Shown: one piece after another, positions 21,501 to 33,734 of the stretch
How positions within the stretch are numbered: position 1 is the first letter of the stretch
How the letters are laid out: every line of letters begins with the position of its first letter
From: Aplectana chamaeleonis
Taxonomy: Eukaryota > Nematoda > Chromadorea > Rhabditida > Cosmocercidae
Length of the DNA stretch: 64,000 nt
Direction: 5' to 3'
Assembly: GCA_029168955.1 (NCBI GenBank)
Contig: JAPDOI010001150.1
Location: 1 to 64,000, forward strand
The notes under the pieces: model-generated
Databases searched by the model: none
What the model was told of the DNA's origin: nothing
The model's input: the letters and a program-made list of their open reading frames with translations, nothing else
Translations under genes and position numbers: made by a program

Positions 21501-24500
21501 CCTAGCGGTCCGCTGAAAACTCGTCCACGCCCTATTTACGGGTGAGTGGAACGCGCACAATGCCGATCACCGCATTGGCAGCGCGCACGCCAAAGTCATT
21601 TTCATCGAAATGAAGGAGTTCCTCTCATTCTTTGCTAGTTGGCAAATTTTGTTATGTTTCCCTGCATCATTATAGTTCTTGGACTGTTCATGGTCGCTTC
21701 ATTTAAAGTTAATTCTTGTCAATACTCAACTAGTATAGAGCTATTTTGAACCTTCTCTTGATCGATTGAAACCGATAGCTAATGACCTTAGCCGTCGTTG
21801 CCCCGTACGGCTCATATTTGTCTCCGCACCATCACCTTGGAGCTGCGCGCAGCAAAAGCGGCTGAGTGCAACTGCGGGCGAATATCTTACATCAAGATAG
21901 ATAAACAGATATGGCACATGCGTGGTTTTTGTATCTTCTCGAACATCAGCTGTGGTCTCCCCATTAATTCAGCAGACAATATTAAAATATTTGAGAGCTT
22001 GGCCATGCCTTCATTTTGATAGAAAGAATCAACAACACCTGCTTGCACAGCGATTGGAGGAACATAGAGAACAGGAGACGATGTTGTTCCAAAAATGCTC
22101 TGTTCCTGCTCACCAAAGTCTGAAATTCAAGCCAAATACTAGACTCCAAGCGTGAGTCAAGTAATGAATCCTAAGCCACGTCTGTGTTCAACAGCATTAC
22201 GGAAATCACACCTTCCTAGGAGGCAACAGCGTGAAGCGTAGCGAATCTCCATGAAATTCCAGCAACTTCATCTCCAGCACATAGAACTCAGCAAACCGTC
22301 TGGAAATTAGAAATAGGATTAGAAATAAATTGTGTGCAACTAAAGCGACGTAAAGGCAGCATACACGCTTGTTAAAGTGTTTGAGATAACTACGGAAATA
22401 GAATGGCATGGCACAGATCACAACGCCTACGCATTTTGAAGCGTCAAAAACGACCCACAATGCCGCTACACGAGTGAGAAGTTGGCCCCGCCCCTGCATT
22501 TCGTCCTCCTCCAAAAAAAGGGGTCGTAGGCCATTTCCACCGTCGTCGATGTGTGTGGTTTACTTGTTATACTTATTGAACCACCCACATACATCGGCGA
22601 TAGTTCAAATGGCCTACGACCCCTGTTTTGGAGTAGACGACAAATACAGGAGGCGGAGAAATACAGGGGCGGGGCCAACTTCTCGCTCATGTAGCGGCGT
22701 TTTGGGTCGCTTTTGACGCTTCGAAATGTGTATGCGTTGCGTTCTGTGTCATGCCATTCTTTTTCCGTAGTTATCTCAACCACGCTTTCAAGCGTGTATG
22801 CTGCCTTTAATATTCAAGGAAGATCCAACCGGTAAAAGCCCAAGCGTTCGACACCAACACTAAATCTTCATAAAACTTTTTATTCACCTGTATATCGACC
22901 AGCATTTCGTTTCCTTCTCCTTAGCCTCCTTGCGCTCCACATCAATCACGTAAACGTAAACAGTCCTCCCTATATTGATCTTTTTTCCTAGTGTCACAAA
23001 ATCCCAATGCAAGCTAGAGTCTCCGCATAGGACTATCCACCCACGCGGTCGGTGTGGAGTGGCTGTCGCAAAGGCACTTACTATGGCTGCAAACAGCTGA
23101 TTGGGATATTTCTCTCCATACATCGAGTATTCCAGCTGATCGATTTCCATGTTTGAAAAATGCCTTCGCGGCGGCCTTCGACACGCACGCCGACCGCGTG
23201 GGTGGACAAACTCCTTCGGCGCACTTTACCTGTTGTACTATCTCTCATTGGAGCGATTTTGCTCACGTTAACCTTCCACTGATTGATGTTTCTCGTCTCC
23301 TTGTCTATAACCAGCACATGATTTGAATTCGTTGCTGGCTCCAAAGCCGATGACGAACTCAGATCATCCTCGTCCTAGAAACATTGGCAATTGACGCATT
23401 CCACGATTCCCAATTTTCAAACCTCAATACTTACCGTTCCTGAATTCGCACTTGCCGGCGAAACACTCCCAGTATCGATGACGTCAATTGATGGTAGACT
23501 GAGCTGTGACAGTGAACGCGAGGTGAAGCTCGACGAGGAGCCCTGAGAAGAAGGATGAGTGTGAGTATCAATGCGAGTGATCGAGTACACCAACATGTCT
23601 ATCTATCGACCGCTTTGCGCTTTCACTAGGCACATTTTCAAGTCTCATATCATCGATGTCCTCATATAAACCCAACGATTCTTCACTCTCCAGGGATCCA
23701 TCGCTCGACACTCCAGTAATGGCTCGCCGTAGCCGTGACCTAAAGGATCACAAATCCCTCCACTGGGTGCCCAAAAATATATATACTCAACATAAATAGA
23801 TATTCTAGTATCTACCAGAAACACAAATCCTGACCTGAACTGTGCCAAGGAAAATGTGCCAGCCGAAACGGACGACTTTCTTCGCACAGATCGCTGATCA
23901 ATCAGCTCATTCACGCTGACAGGAGGGCTACCACACAGATACCTAGAATAAATTGATGAAGCAAGAAAGGGTAGGGTTTTGGAACACCATGAGATTACCC
24001 TAGAAAAGAGTCCGACTGGCAGAAAGGTATCACGTGGTCCGTTTGCATCCGTTGGTAGACCACCTGGTAGGACTGAAAATTGCATAACTATAGTTGGCTT
24101 TTGATTCAACCAAGTTTAGGTGGGACTCAGTTTGCTAATTGCGACGAGACAAGTGAACACGAAAGCCAATCTTGACCTTTTCGATAACCTTGTCCAGTAG
24201 AAGCAAATTGTTACACTCGACTGCAGCCTTGAATTCCCGCACAATTTCTTCATCGAATTCAATTCTTTCCGGAGCACTATCATGAACAAACTGACCAAAC
24301 AGTTGCCAGATGTCATATGCTATCTGGCTGGACGACTCAGCCTGAACACAAAGATATTCAACGTCATCCACACGCTCTTTGAAACATAGGCTTTCATTGG
24401 TATACTCTCTCCCGAAAGAGATGGCAAGTGAAAAGCATAAAGAAGCAGCGCTCTCCCTACGTCTCCGACGTTTTTGGATTACGGTAAGACGTCGCGTACG

Positions 24501-27500
24501 CAAATCACGCAGCATGTCTTACCGTAATCCAGAACAGAATTCATCAAGTTTTTGACGTTCTCATTTCTTTATTCCGCTTACTTCATCATTTTTACGTTAT
24601 TTACCCTTAAAAAGCCCGTAATACTCATTCTTGATGTAGATACTGTTATTTAAATGGCAGGTAGGGTGTTTCATGAAATGGATTCTGTTTTTGAATTACG
24701 GCAAGACAGATGCTGTGTCGCGCACATGATTTGCGTACGCGACGTCCTACCGTAATCCAAAAACGTCAGAGACGCAGAGGCAGCGCTGCTTCTTTGGACT
24801 TTCCGCTTGCCATCTCGTTTGGGACAGAGTATAACCTGAATTGGGAGACATGAAGGGGGAACAATAAGCTACACTTAAGGTTTAATCTGAAACAATCTCG
24901 TCCAGAAAGCACGCGATGCAGGTGCAAACCCTGGCTATACCCATCAGTTTGCTTTCAACGCAGCTACCATGTTATCATAGGTCACACTTGGGTTTGTTGC
25001 AAAATTTGCAGGCAATCTTAGAGGCAAATCCAGCTGTAACCCATGAGTTATCATTGGTGAACCCCTATCCTTTGAGGAGTGTGCAAGTAGGGATATACGA
25101 ATCGTCCGATAAAAAAACCAACGGAATTCTGAAAAACTTTGCATACTAACCTTTCTCTGCATGCTATCATGTATACGCGACGCTTCAGCCAAAAAGCTGA
25201 GCTCATGTACAGGTCCGCGAGTATCTTGTAAGTATAAACGAAACATCGAGTATTGCCGCGCATCCCTCAATACCTGAAAGGCGGCAAAGTTCATTGTGAC
25301 CTATTGAGACACTAGTCAGAATGGTAAATTCCTACCTCGCTTAATTTCAGCTGGAGCAAGGAATCCGGGACTAGTTGTGAAATGGGCTCAGTGAAGTTCG
25401 TCAGGAAAACAACATCCTTGCTCTGTAAACAACTCGCTGTTAGGTGAAAGTTTGTGAGAACATGGTTCATTTCCACTCAACCTACACTGTTCTCCAGTCC
25501 AGGCTCAATCGCGCCATCTCCTTTCTGAGCGTCAAATGCCAGAATCAATAGATGATTGATAGTATCCGGATCAGCGATCAAATCGAGACAAGGTAGCAGA
25601 ATAGCGTTCACCACCAACTCACGCAGAAAATGTCTCGCCGACTGTGAAGGCCAAGTGGACTAAAACACGAAACTTCTAGCTCTGGTCTCTTTTTTATCGC
25701 GAAACTACCTTAGAGGCTATAAAATTTACGTTCGATCTGCTCTTGAATATGGCACCTCTGTTTACTTCCCAATTAAAAAAACCTGTGTTGGCAAACTAGA
25801 AAGAGTACAGAACAGCTTCACAAAAAAGGTCCCCATGAGATCCCTTGGCTTCACGTATAGGAGTACTCCCCGCGGTATAGTGAGGAATCGTATGCTGAAC
25901 TTAACAACGGCATGGATCCTGAACAGACTTTGCGTTCCCTATTGGAGGTTGGCGCAAACTCGGTGCACCTATGTTTTAGCATATGACACCGAGTTTGTGC
26001 CAACCTTCCTCAGTGAACGCGAAGTCTCTCTAGGATCCATACTGACGTTAGATACTTTACATTACCGACGCAAGAGAAATTACTTAATTTTGGTATATAA
26101 TATTTTCAATGGAAGGCTGGGTCTCAAAGCTTATTAATTTTTCAAAATGGTTGAGTCAAATACTAGACGAGAAAGGTTCAAGCTTAGATTTCGTCAGCCG
26201 CGCACCTCTCTGTGGCACAGCTCCTCCACCTTCAGGGCCGGCATGGAATACTTGAAGATGAGTGTTCTTATGCCGATCAACTTCACCAAATTCAAGCACT
26301 TGTCAAAAATTACCTACATTGTCGAGAGACATTTGCTGATCGTTTACGCTTTCTCTCTTTTGGAAACTTATCTTTTTTTCCGTTTCCTTGATGTTTTTGA
26401 TGTTCTCAATGTTTGAGCTGCCTTTTCTACTGTGCTTATCTGGGTCAAATTCCGGTCCGCAATTGCGTCTCGACACGCTTTGCGGCCGCACACGCTCGAG
26501 TCAATCGAGTTTCCAGCTCCAAAGCCGACTCGATATGGCTCTTTTATACAATTTTCTTACATTTTGTTTAGTTTCCAGTTTTTAAAACCCAACTAGAGTC
26601 AACAGATCTGCAGCTGCGGCGCTGGAAGCTCTCCCGATTCGAAAGCGCGCGGCCCCAAAGCGTGTCGAGACGCAACTGCGGACCGGAATCTGACCCAGAT
26701 AAGCACAGTATGTTTCTTCACGTCTGTAAGGGCGTGTAGTAAAGTTAAAGTTAAAGTTGAACTACCATATTGATTTTTCCTGCCATTCTGGATGGACCGT
26801 CATCATCGTGAGCTCTGCCAGCAAGATGAGTGTCATCAATTACCTTCGTTATCAGGAAATCGGCTACCTGAAAATTTCTATTCTAACAAGGGAACCACAA
26901 TAAGTCATAGTGACCATTCTAAATGAAATGTACTTTTCTAGAACCATTTTCGGACGAAAAGTCCGAATATGCCCATCGCAGCTGCCTAGACACACTCTGA
27001 ATGAAGTTATGAGCGTTTTTAAAGCTTTGCATCAAGGTAACGGTACCCCTCATGGAATTTTCTGGGTGTTTTTGATTTTTTTTCCGGATTTTGCCAAAAA
27101 CATGTATGTAGGGGTAATCTGGGGTGCTGAACACGAATCTAGGGTTTGCTTGCCCAAATTTTAAGGTTTACTGTAGGTTACGGTAGGTAACATGCCATTT
27201 AAGAGGAAAACCTACCTCAATATTCCGATAATCTTCAAATGGACGTCAAATTCGTATTCAGCACCCCAAATAACCCCCATATACAAACTTTGAGACAAAT
27301 CTGAGACTTTGAACAAACTACCGTATACCCACCGTAATCTACCGTAAGCTGCCAAAAATCGATAAATGAACCTCAGATTCGTGTTCAGCACTCCAAATAA
27401 CCCCCAAAGAAATAATTAGAGCATATTCTACTGTATCACTCCGGAATTCGTCAAAAGTCGCGAATTGCCATCAAATTCTCCCCCGATGGGAATCTGTGAA

Positions 27501-30500
27501 CGAATACAGTAGAAAACTTCGGAAAATCGATAAATGTACCACAGATTCGTTATCAGCACCCCAAATAACCTCCCAGAGCGAATTTTTGTCAAATCTGAAA
27601 TATTCTTCTAAAACGCTTCGAGAGCCCTCTAATTGGTATAAATAAACGCCCAACCAAAAATCCGTACAAGTCCAAAACGCTGTTAGTCTGCGCAAAGTTT
27701 GGAAAATGTTCCTTCACCCTAACTTTGCTTAGTGGGGTAGTTTTGGGCGCTGAACACGATTATGAGGTCCGTTTCTGGATTTTCGTAAAAATAATGCGCT
27801 TTTTGGAGGGTACAATAAGCACGAAAATCAGAGAAAAAATGCCTATAACTTTTTTTCAGAGTGGGTCTAGGCAGCTGCGATGGGTTCTAGGAAAGTACAT
27901 TACATTTGGAATGGTCAGTATGACTGATTGTGGTTCCCTTGTAAGGTCTCACTTGTTTGAAAATAAGCCCTTAAAAACGCTGTACGGCGGGGACAAAATC
28001 GTCCCTACATGAATGAGAGCCAACTTGAATGGCTGACCGAAAGAATCCAGTTTTTGAAAGCTTGATGCATACAATACCTGTCTCAAGTAATCGAGTTCGT
28101 TTCTTCGGCTGCCCATACAGAAATGCAAATCGGTGAGCTTCTCACAAATATGGTTTTCCATGAGCGAGCGATGGTATCCCTGAACAAATATCCGTAGTGT
28201 TGTTACTCAACCTAAAAGCAGACGCAACCTCGAGTCTCTGTAGACGGTCTCTTCTGTCTACTATAGATTTGCTTCACAAGCTACCGTAAGAATGCAGCTG
28301 GCATTCTGGACGGAATACCATCCTGCTCATGCTGCTACCTGACCACCTCTAAGGCTGTAGCAAAGGTTTCCTGCTATCCAAGTTTGTCTATATTTCTAAC
28401 TTTCTGCGTTGATCTCTTGGCCAAGTGTGATATAAGTCCAAAAACGCGCATTTCTTCTACCTAAGGTTTTTTCATCTTGAAATCCAGAAAAGCCTGGTAT
28501 CCGGAAAAAACCTAGTGTTTCTCGAACTAAATGCTGAAATTCAGCGGAAATCTTCAATGGTGAGGTTCTCTGAGTGCTCATATTTACTCTGAAGCAGACC
28601 GTCAGAGCTGTCGAAGATGATCAGATATTTGAACCCTTTGAGAGCCAACGTCAGTCCGAATAAGACTGTCACCTCACGCAGTCGGCGTTCGGGCAGATCG
28701 ACCGTCGCAAGGGCATTTTTTAAAGAATCCTTTCAGCAGCTGCAAAAAGGCGACTAAAGAACTTCTCACTATTCGTCTAATATTGCTACTGATCGACTTA
28801 CTGGTCCGAAAATGCCTTCGCGAAAGCAGCTCGGCACGCACGCCGACCGCGTGAGCGGAGAAGTTCATTATAACAAACTTTGAGTAATGAAGTTCGCGTA
28901 AGATTTCAACGGAGCGTGATTGCTGTTGTGAACTTTGTGAACTTGCGACTTCAAGCCTTTTCCGCCTTATGAGCAAGTTTCGGCCGTGATACTTGAAAGT
29001 TAGGTATTATAGGCAAAAATCCACTGAACAGTATCTAAATTACTAATAATAGACCTTTCTGTCGAATCGATGAAAACGACAAAAATGGAAATTTCAAAAC
29101 GGTGATCGATAACTGACAAATTAAATACCAATTAGGGACTTGCCAAATATGCTGAGCTCTAATGTTTGGCAACCGAAACAAGATGGGTAATGGAGAAACG
29201 ACCGAAGTTGCAAATCCCCACAATTCGCCAAAGATCAATCATCACGCTCCGCCGAGATCCTCCACAAACACTACTACCTAAACCCCTAAAAGTTCAAAAA
29301 CACTATTTTCTTGGCAGCTTTCTTGGGCCTTCGCAAGGTACTCAGAAAACCGACGCCTTCAATGCCGGTCGAACATGAATTCAACTCGAGGGACCACCAC
29401 CATCTAAAGACTCTATCGCAAGGGCACGTGCTCCAGGGAGCAGTCCTGCAAAATTTATTGGCAGGAGCACGTGCTGCAAGGTAATGCAACGCTATAGTAA
29501 CATCACACCGACACGCGGCGCGGTCGCCACACCGACAAGTTACGCGGTCAACTTGCCGAACACCATCTGGGGCCGCCAGCGGTGGGACGAGGCCTCCAGC
29601 GGGTGAGAGGGCCAAGCCGCGCAAATTTGGGTAGATGAACCGGCGACGCTGCCAACATCTGAGTCGCACCTCAAGAGTGCGCCGTATACTTTTATTTTTG
29701 AGAACCGTTTTATCATCGAGTTGAATGTGTATCTTGAAAGCATTTAATGTTTTATTTGTTGGGTCACGTGGTGTAATTTGAAACGCAATAGGAGCACGTG
29801 GTCCACTAGTAGCACGGTCCCTGACTGTGCCCGAAACCGCCTTGTCTTTTAGTTGAACGCATATTTGACACGCATTGAATGCAGCGAGTCTGAGTAGATA
29901 AAGCCCTCACACAAGGTTATTACTGAAAATTTCCATTCAATTTCAGCACAAAATTCGCAGTACACTAGGTTTTTCTCGAACTACAAAGAAGTATAACATG
30001 GAAAATAATAAGCGATTTCGAACTACGTGACCACATGGCGTGGATTCTCTGAGACGAGAACATTCACACCCAATGTTTGCGAAAGAATGTATCTAACGCT
30101 CACTTTTTCCGCCAGCTGGTTTTCAATTTCCATTATTCGGTGCATATGAAGAGCAGCTGTAGGGAAGAAATCTTCGGCCACCACAGTAGGAAGATCGAGT
30201 GCTAAGACTTTCAGCAATATGTGTGAGCACGCGAAGCGAATTTGATACCTGGAAGAAAACAAAAAATGGGCATGAATAAGAATAATTTTTCTCAGGTCAA
30301 CGAAGGAGCGCTGGACTGTCCTTCATTTACACTTTCGAATTTCCAGGGAGTAGAACTTACGCAAAAGATTATCAGAAACACGGGGGATCAATAGAGAAAT
30401 CGGTGGTCACTGAAGCCTCTGACTTCGATCTCCTTACCAGGCCACCAAAAAAGGACTGACACGAATCACAATACCGAATTTCACTGAAAAACAGACCTGA

Positions 30501-31938
30501 TCTCATTAAGAAAATCGCGATCCCGGCTGATTCCCGACTCGTACCAGTTATTCACATACTCGTCGATTACTTGATCAAGTAGACTCTCTAACGCATCGTT
30601 AACCAAAGCGGGCACTTCAAGCTCTGAAATGAGACTGAAAATAGATTTCTCTGAAAGCACGAGATGTACGAATCCGACTCAAAGGAGAATGACAGAAAGT
30701 GGGGCCAACTTTCGTACCAAGCGAGTATAGCATCTTTCACACAAGGCATCCCTCCGTGTGGGAGCTACCCCACAAGTGATGTTGCGGCTACCCACTAAGA
30801 CAATGCACACTCTATTCCATAGCGATGTTTCTATGGTCGGTAGCGAACTTAGGACGCGACGTCAGAGACAAAATTGGTGCGCGGACGCCCAGACGCCCGC
30901 AGCACGCGCGCCCCTGTTTCCGCAACCGGCATAGCAATTTACTTGCGACACCGAGGGTATCTCGTCTGGGTCTTGAGCTGTGAAATTGCGGTATTCTCGT
31001 GCTTCCCACGCGCGCTAGTGCGGAGCGGAAATTTGAGACAGCGTGAAGCATACGGAGGCTGCAGCATCGCGCGCCGCACGTGCCATGACTGATGAGAAAT
31101 TCGATTTTTTACCGAGCACAGAAATGGGTTTTTCTTAGTTTAACCATTTGCCTGTCTTGTTACTATTATGTCTCACCTTTCCACGGAGCAACTCGTCTTT
31201 TCTGGTAATCTGAGGCCAACGTCTCCGAGAGGCGCTTTTTTGTCGCATTACATGAGAACCACACTTGCACTAATGGAAAAAGAAAACGTCCGTTAGAATC
31301 GTTCGCAATCCATGTCGCTATGCTCACTCCAAGAAATAGCGAGCACAGACAGCACGCTATTGAGGCGACCCTAAAATCCATAATATTTTCACTACCAAAA
31401 TAACAACGTAACACTTTCATGAAATCTCTCGTGCTATCAAAACATTGAAATGCTCTGCTTGAACCTTGGAAAAAAAACTAATGCTATAATTCTAAATGGA
31501 TTATCCTTGATTTCAGAGCCGAACTTACTTTGTTCCTCCGCACACTTGTGCGGAGCGAGGAGAGAAACAGTATGGGGAGAAAGAGACGTAGCATTAGCGC
31601 GGCGACGCGCGCGACAAACGGGAATAAAGTTCATTAGAGGATAGCTGGTAAACATGGAAAACGAAATGAATATGCGCCAACAGCAAACGGAAGACATTAG
31701 AGAAAGGTCTATCCATATTTCAATAGGCTTTTTCGAACGGTGATCAACAGCCATGACAAATTAGCGGTCCAAGTAGATCAGCCGAATGGAGTCAATCATT
31801 CCACTGTTAGTTGCACCACGAAGGAACTCACCCAAATCCAAAACAGATTAGTAAAATGATGAATGTTGATAAATAGGCAGCCGGCTTCACCCACGGGTGG
31901 CGTTCCAGCACCTGCTTCGTCTTGCAACGAAGATCCAT
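18538..31938 (-). CDS. snx-14: Sorting nexin 14 orthologue (PXA-RGS-PX-nexin C)
   Basis: Membrane-anchored sorting nexin; in mammals SNX14 sits in the ER and contacts lipid droplets and endolysosomes. Twenty-four exons join without a frame break to about 1027 residues (human about 946). Exons in order: 31938-31832, 31370-31177, 30623-30497, 30248-30032, 28179-28078, 26867-26766, 25659-25486, 25422-25336, 25273-25151, 24341-24177, 24072-23999, 23942-23835, 23739-23634, 23542-23435, 23374-23230, 22987-22888, 22299-22212, 22119-22039, 20475-20383, 20182-20043, 19966-19816, 19785-19664, 19610-19400, 18696-18538. Two membrane segments lie at 17-56. PXA spans about 105-340 (DLIADPDTINHLLIL) and RGS about 365-495. 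PX spans about 628-736 (IDVERKE, WSIYRRFAEFYVLEMKL, EFHG). The nexin C region follows (KLSREKGQHLRPF; LNKHLSYLLVDLLLTRIFPE). The start is the first ATG before the membrane segment. The donor of exon 13 is uncertain (23634 or 23589), as is the exact end of exon 4. Most introns carry MITEs. No polyadenylation signal was seen. Confidence 0.85.
19028..19203. mobile_element. Palindromic MITE (family O) in last SNX14 intron
   Basis: gaaactttggggaggtggtc faces ccaccaccaaaatttc, and aaccgcagaggcgggaaaac faces gtttccccgccttttt. The arms are about 65-70 bp, with a loop of about 40 bp. Non-coding. Confidence 0.6.
22354..22806. mobile_element. Palindromic TTAA MITE, family C, in SNX14 intron 16
   Basis: Termini aggcagcatacacgcttgtt / aagcgtgtatgctgcct, with TTAA to the right (22807-22810) and GTAA to the left. 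The halves are inverted copies (aagttggccccgcccctg against caggggcggggccaactt). It fills most of the intron between the two PX exons. Confidence 0.75.
23037..23205. mobile_element. MITE family E, copy 1, in SNX14 intron 15
   Basis: Inverted termini ccacccacgcggtcggtgtg and cacgccgaccgcgtgggtgg. It sits between the exon with NQWKVNV and the exon with INIGRTVYVY. The related copy is at 28673-28855. Confidence 0.65.
24399..24836. mobile_element. Inverted-repeat element (family L) in SNX14 intron 9
   Basis: Outer arms of about 110 bp (ggtatactctctcccgaaag against ggacagagtataacc; cgtctccgacgtttttggat against atccaaaaacgtcagagacg). A second small palindrome lies inside the left arm (ggattacggtaagac ... 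gtcttaccgtaatcc). Non-coding. Confidence 0.6.
25690..26385 (+). mobile_element. CR1/Jockey-type non-LTR retrotransposon, 3' fragment
   Basis: Translated pieces (IYVRSALEYGTSVYFP, KLERVQNSFTKKV, RRKRNYLILVYNIFNG, RPRTSLWHSS-like) follow the C-terminal region downstream of the reverse transcriptase in CR1-type elements. It is heavily 5'-truncated and lies antisense to SNX14 in intron 6. A 65-bp hairpin interrupts it at about 25944-26008. Confidence 0.5.
25944..26008. repeat. Perfect-stem hairpin inside the retrotransposon fragment
   Basis: aggttggcgcaaactcggtg and caccgagtttgtgccaacct pair with one mismatch over 20 bp around a loop of about 21 bases. It may be a tiny inverted-repeat insertion or a pre-miRNA-like stem. 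Confidence 0.5.
26430..26708. mobile_element. Mariner-type MITE (family F), copy 2, in SNX14 intron 6
   Basis: ctgtgcttatctgggtcaaa and gacccagataagcacag are inverted and flanked by TA (26428-26429 and 26709-26710). It is an inverted copy of 4044-4290. Confidence 0.7.
26887..27941. mobile_element. TNA-flanked inverted-terminus element (family A), copy 1
   Basis: A 1055-bp element with long imperfect terminal inverted repeats (caagggaaccacaataagtc / tgactgattgtggttcccttg) and a 3-bp TAA duplication (26884-26886 and 27942-27944). Internal sequence repeats blocks such as cagcaccccaaataacccc. No transposase. It lies in SNX14 intron 5, ending only about 19 bp from the 3' splice site of exon 6. 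Confidence 0.75.
28673..28855. mobile_element. MITE family E, copy 2, in SNX14 intron 4
   Basis: ctcacgcagtcggcgttcgg and cacgccgaccgcgtgag are inverted termini. It shares the inner block aaaatgccttcgcg with copy 1. The rest of this 1.85-kb intron (to 30031) shows no gene. Confidence 0.6.
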
Positions 31939-32650
31939 CAAATGTTTGATTTGTTACATATCTTAAATCGAATTAATGCAACGTTTGATACCATTGAATC
32001 CACCGACTTGGTTAAAAAAAAAACTTCATGAATATAAAACCGCTACTCGAACGGATTTCCCAAGTGAATCAAAAAATATCAGCATAAAACGTTTATTGTC
32101 TAAATCTATCAACAAAATGGCAATAACAGTATCTACAAAACTACATAACAACAATAAATCGATTAATCTTTGGATACTCTTGGGAACCTTCTTCCACGTT
32201 TACGAGCATTCAAACGGCGCAGATTCACAGGGAATTCCACCGGTTTCACCTGCAAAACAACACAATAAGAATGATACTACGTTGTAGAAAAATAACTGCG
32301 CTGTGGACTCTCAATTATGACTCTGTGAGTAGTTTCTAACAATGTTTTAATCAATACTCACTGTGATCAATTTAAAGTTGACTGTCGTTTTACCTCTCCT
32401 TCATAGGAAATGAGAATCTGGACAGAAGAAGCTAGTTGGTTCAACTAACATTAGGGCCAGCATCATACTTCCGTTTAAAAAAAAACGAAAACAAGTTACA
32501 TGTAGCATAAAAGGCTGAAAACAAATTACTTGTAACACATATAGGCCGATGTACGTTACTTGCGCTCTATCTCCGGACATTTAAGTTACATGCAACATAA
32601 CAACGAGATACCGCGCGCAGTGCGCCTCCGATACGTTACGTGTAACTTAA

Positions 32651-33106
32651 AGGCAGCACACACGCTCGTAAACGTGGTTGGGATAACAATATGAATCGAA
32701 TTGTATGGCTTGCAACATAATGCCTACGCATTCTGAAGTGTCAAAAATGACACACAATGCCACTACATAGGTTAGAAGTTAGCCCACCCTGTATTTTCAC
32801 GCCCCTGTATTTGCCATTTTCCTCCAACGCAGGGTTGCTGAGCCCTTCGCCGTCAGTGACGTGTGTGGTTCACTTGCAAGGCAATCTACCAACAGTACCG
32901 ACGGTGAATATGACCCAGCAACCTTGCGTTGCGAAAAAGGCCAAATACAGGGGGCGTGAAAATACAGGGCGGAGCCAACTTCTAACTCATGTAGCGGCAT
33001 TGTGGGTCGTTTTTGACGCCTCAAAATGCGTAGGCGTTGTAACCTGGGCCATACCGTTCTATTTCTCTAAATATCTCAATCACGTTTGCGAGCGTATATG
33101 CTGCCT
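32651..33106. mobile_element. Palindromic TTAA MITE, family C
   Basis: aggcagcacacacgctcgta / gcgagcgtatatgctgcct, with TTAA on the left (32647-32650) and a TTAA on the right (33107-33110) shared with the next element. It is a close relative of 22354-22806. Confidence 0.75.
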
Positions 33107-33110
33107 TTAA

Positions 33111-33591
33111 AGGCAGTGTTTACGATAATCTTCGATTTTGAGATTAATCACTAAACCGATTGTTTGGCCCTCGAGTAGAACTGAAATGACGAAGAAACCG
33201 AGAAAAACGCACGAGAAAGGCACGACATCCTTTACTCTCACCCCGCTTCTTTACTCTCAGTGGAAGTGTTTGTTGTGGCAACGAAATCGTCTGTGGGCCC
33301 GTCTTTCGCAATTCTCTATTCTGTGTTGCTCTGTTCACTCCTTCGGAACCTAGCTAATGATGTTTTGCCTAAAATATGCTTTTTTTCGATTGGTCCCAAT
33401 TTCACCGGTGACAACCACCGTGAACATGTTCATCCAACTAGACAACTAGTCCAGGCCAGAGAATAATATCACCAAAATAAGACGATTTAGTGCGTTTCTC
33501 GCCGTTACTTCGTAATTTTGGTAACACTTGGTAGCCAACGCATTGTTTTGAGTGGAGAGCTCGGGAACGAAAATCATCGTGAACACTGCCT
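33111..33591. mobile_element. TTAA-type MITE, family B, abutting a family C copy
   Basis: aggcagtgtttacgataatc to aatcatcgtgaacactgcct, with TTAA at 33592-33595. It is nearly colinear with 4703-5189. The 226-residue minus-strand frame crossing it is repeat-derived. Confidence 0.8.
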
Positions 33592-33734
33592 TTAAATGGT
33601 ACAAGATAAGTCGCAAGTAACTTATATCGGCCAAGAAGGCAATTCCGACGGGAGTACTCAGAAAAAGGAAAACAGGTTCCTTTAACATAAAAGGCCAAAA
33701 ACAAGTTACTTGTAACATATCTAATGCTTTGTAA

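Noticed and set aside
27949..28078. Extension of SNX14 exon 5 or an extra exon (VGTILSPPYS...)
   Set aside because: Joining exon 5 directly to exon 6 (26867) restores the alignment to SNX14, so an extra exon is not needed.
28280..28350. Apparent partial duplicate of SNX14 exon 6 in intron 4
   Set aside because: Only about 45 bases match at roughly 70 percent with no open frame; too weak to claim.
32480..32650. Telomere-like or CRISPR-like array
   Set aside because: The ttacatgtaa motifs are palindromic and irregularly spaced; there are no uniform spacers and no telomeric TTAGGC tract.
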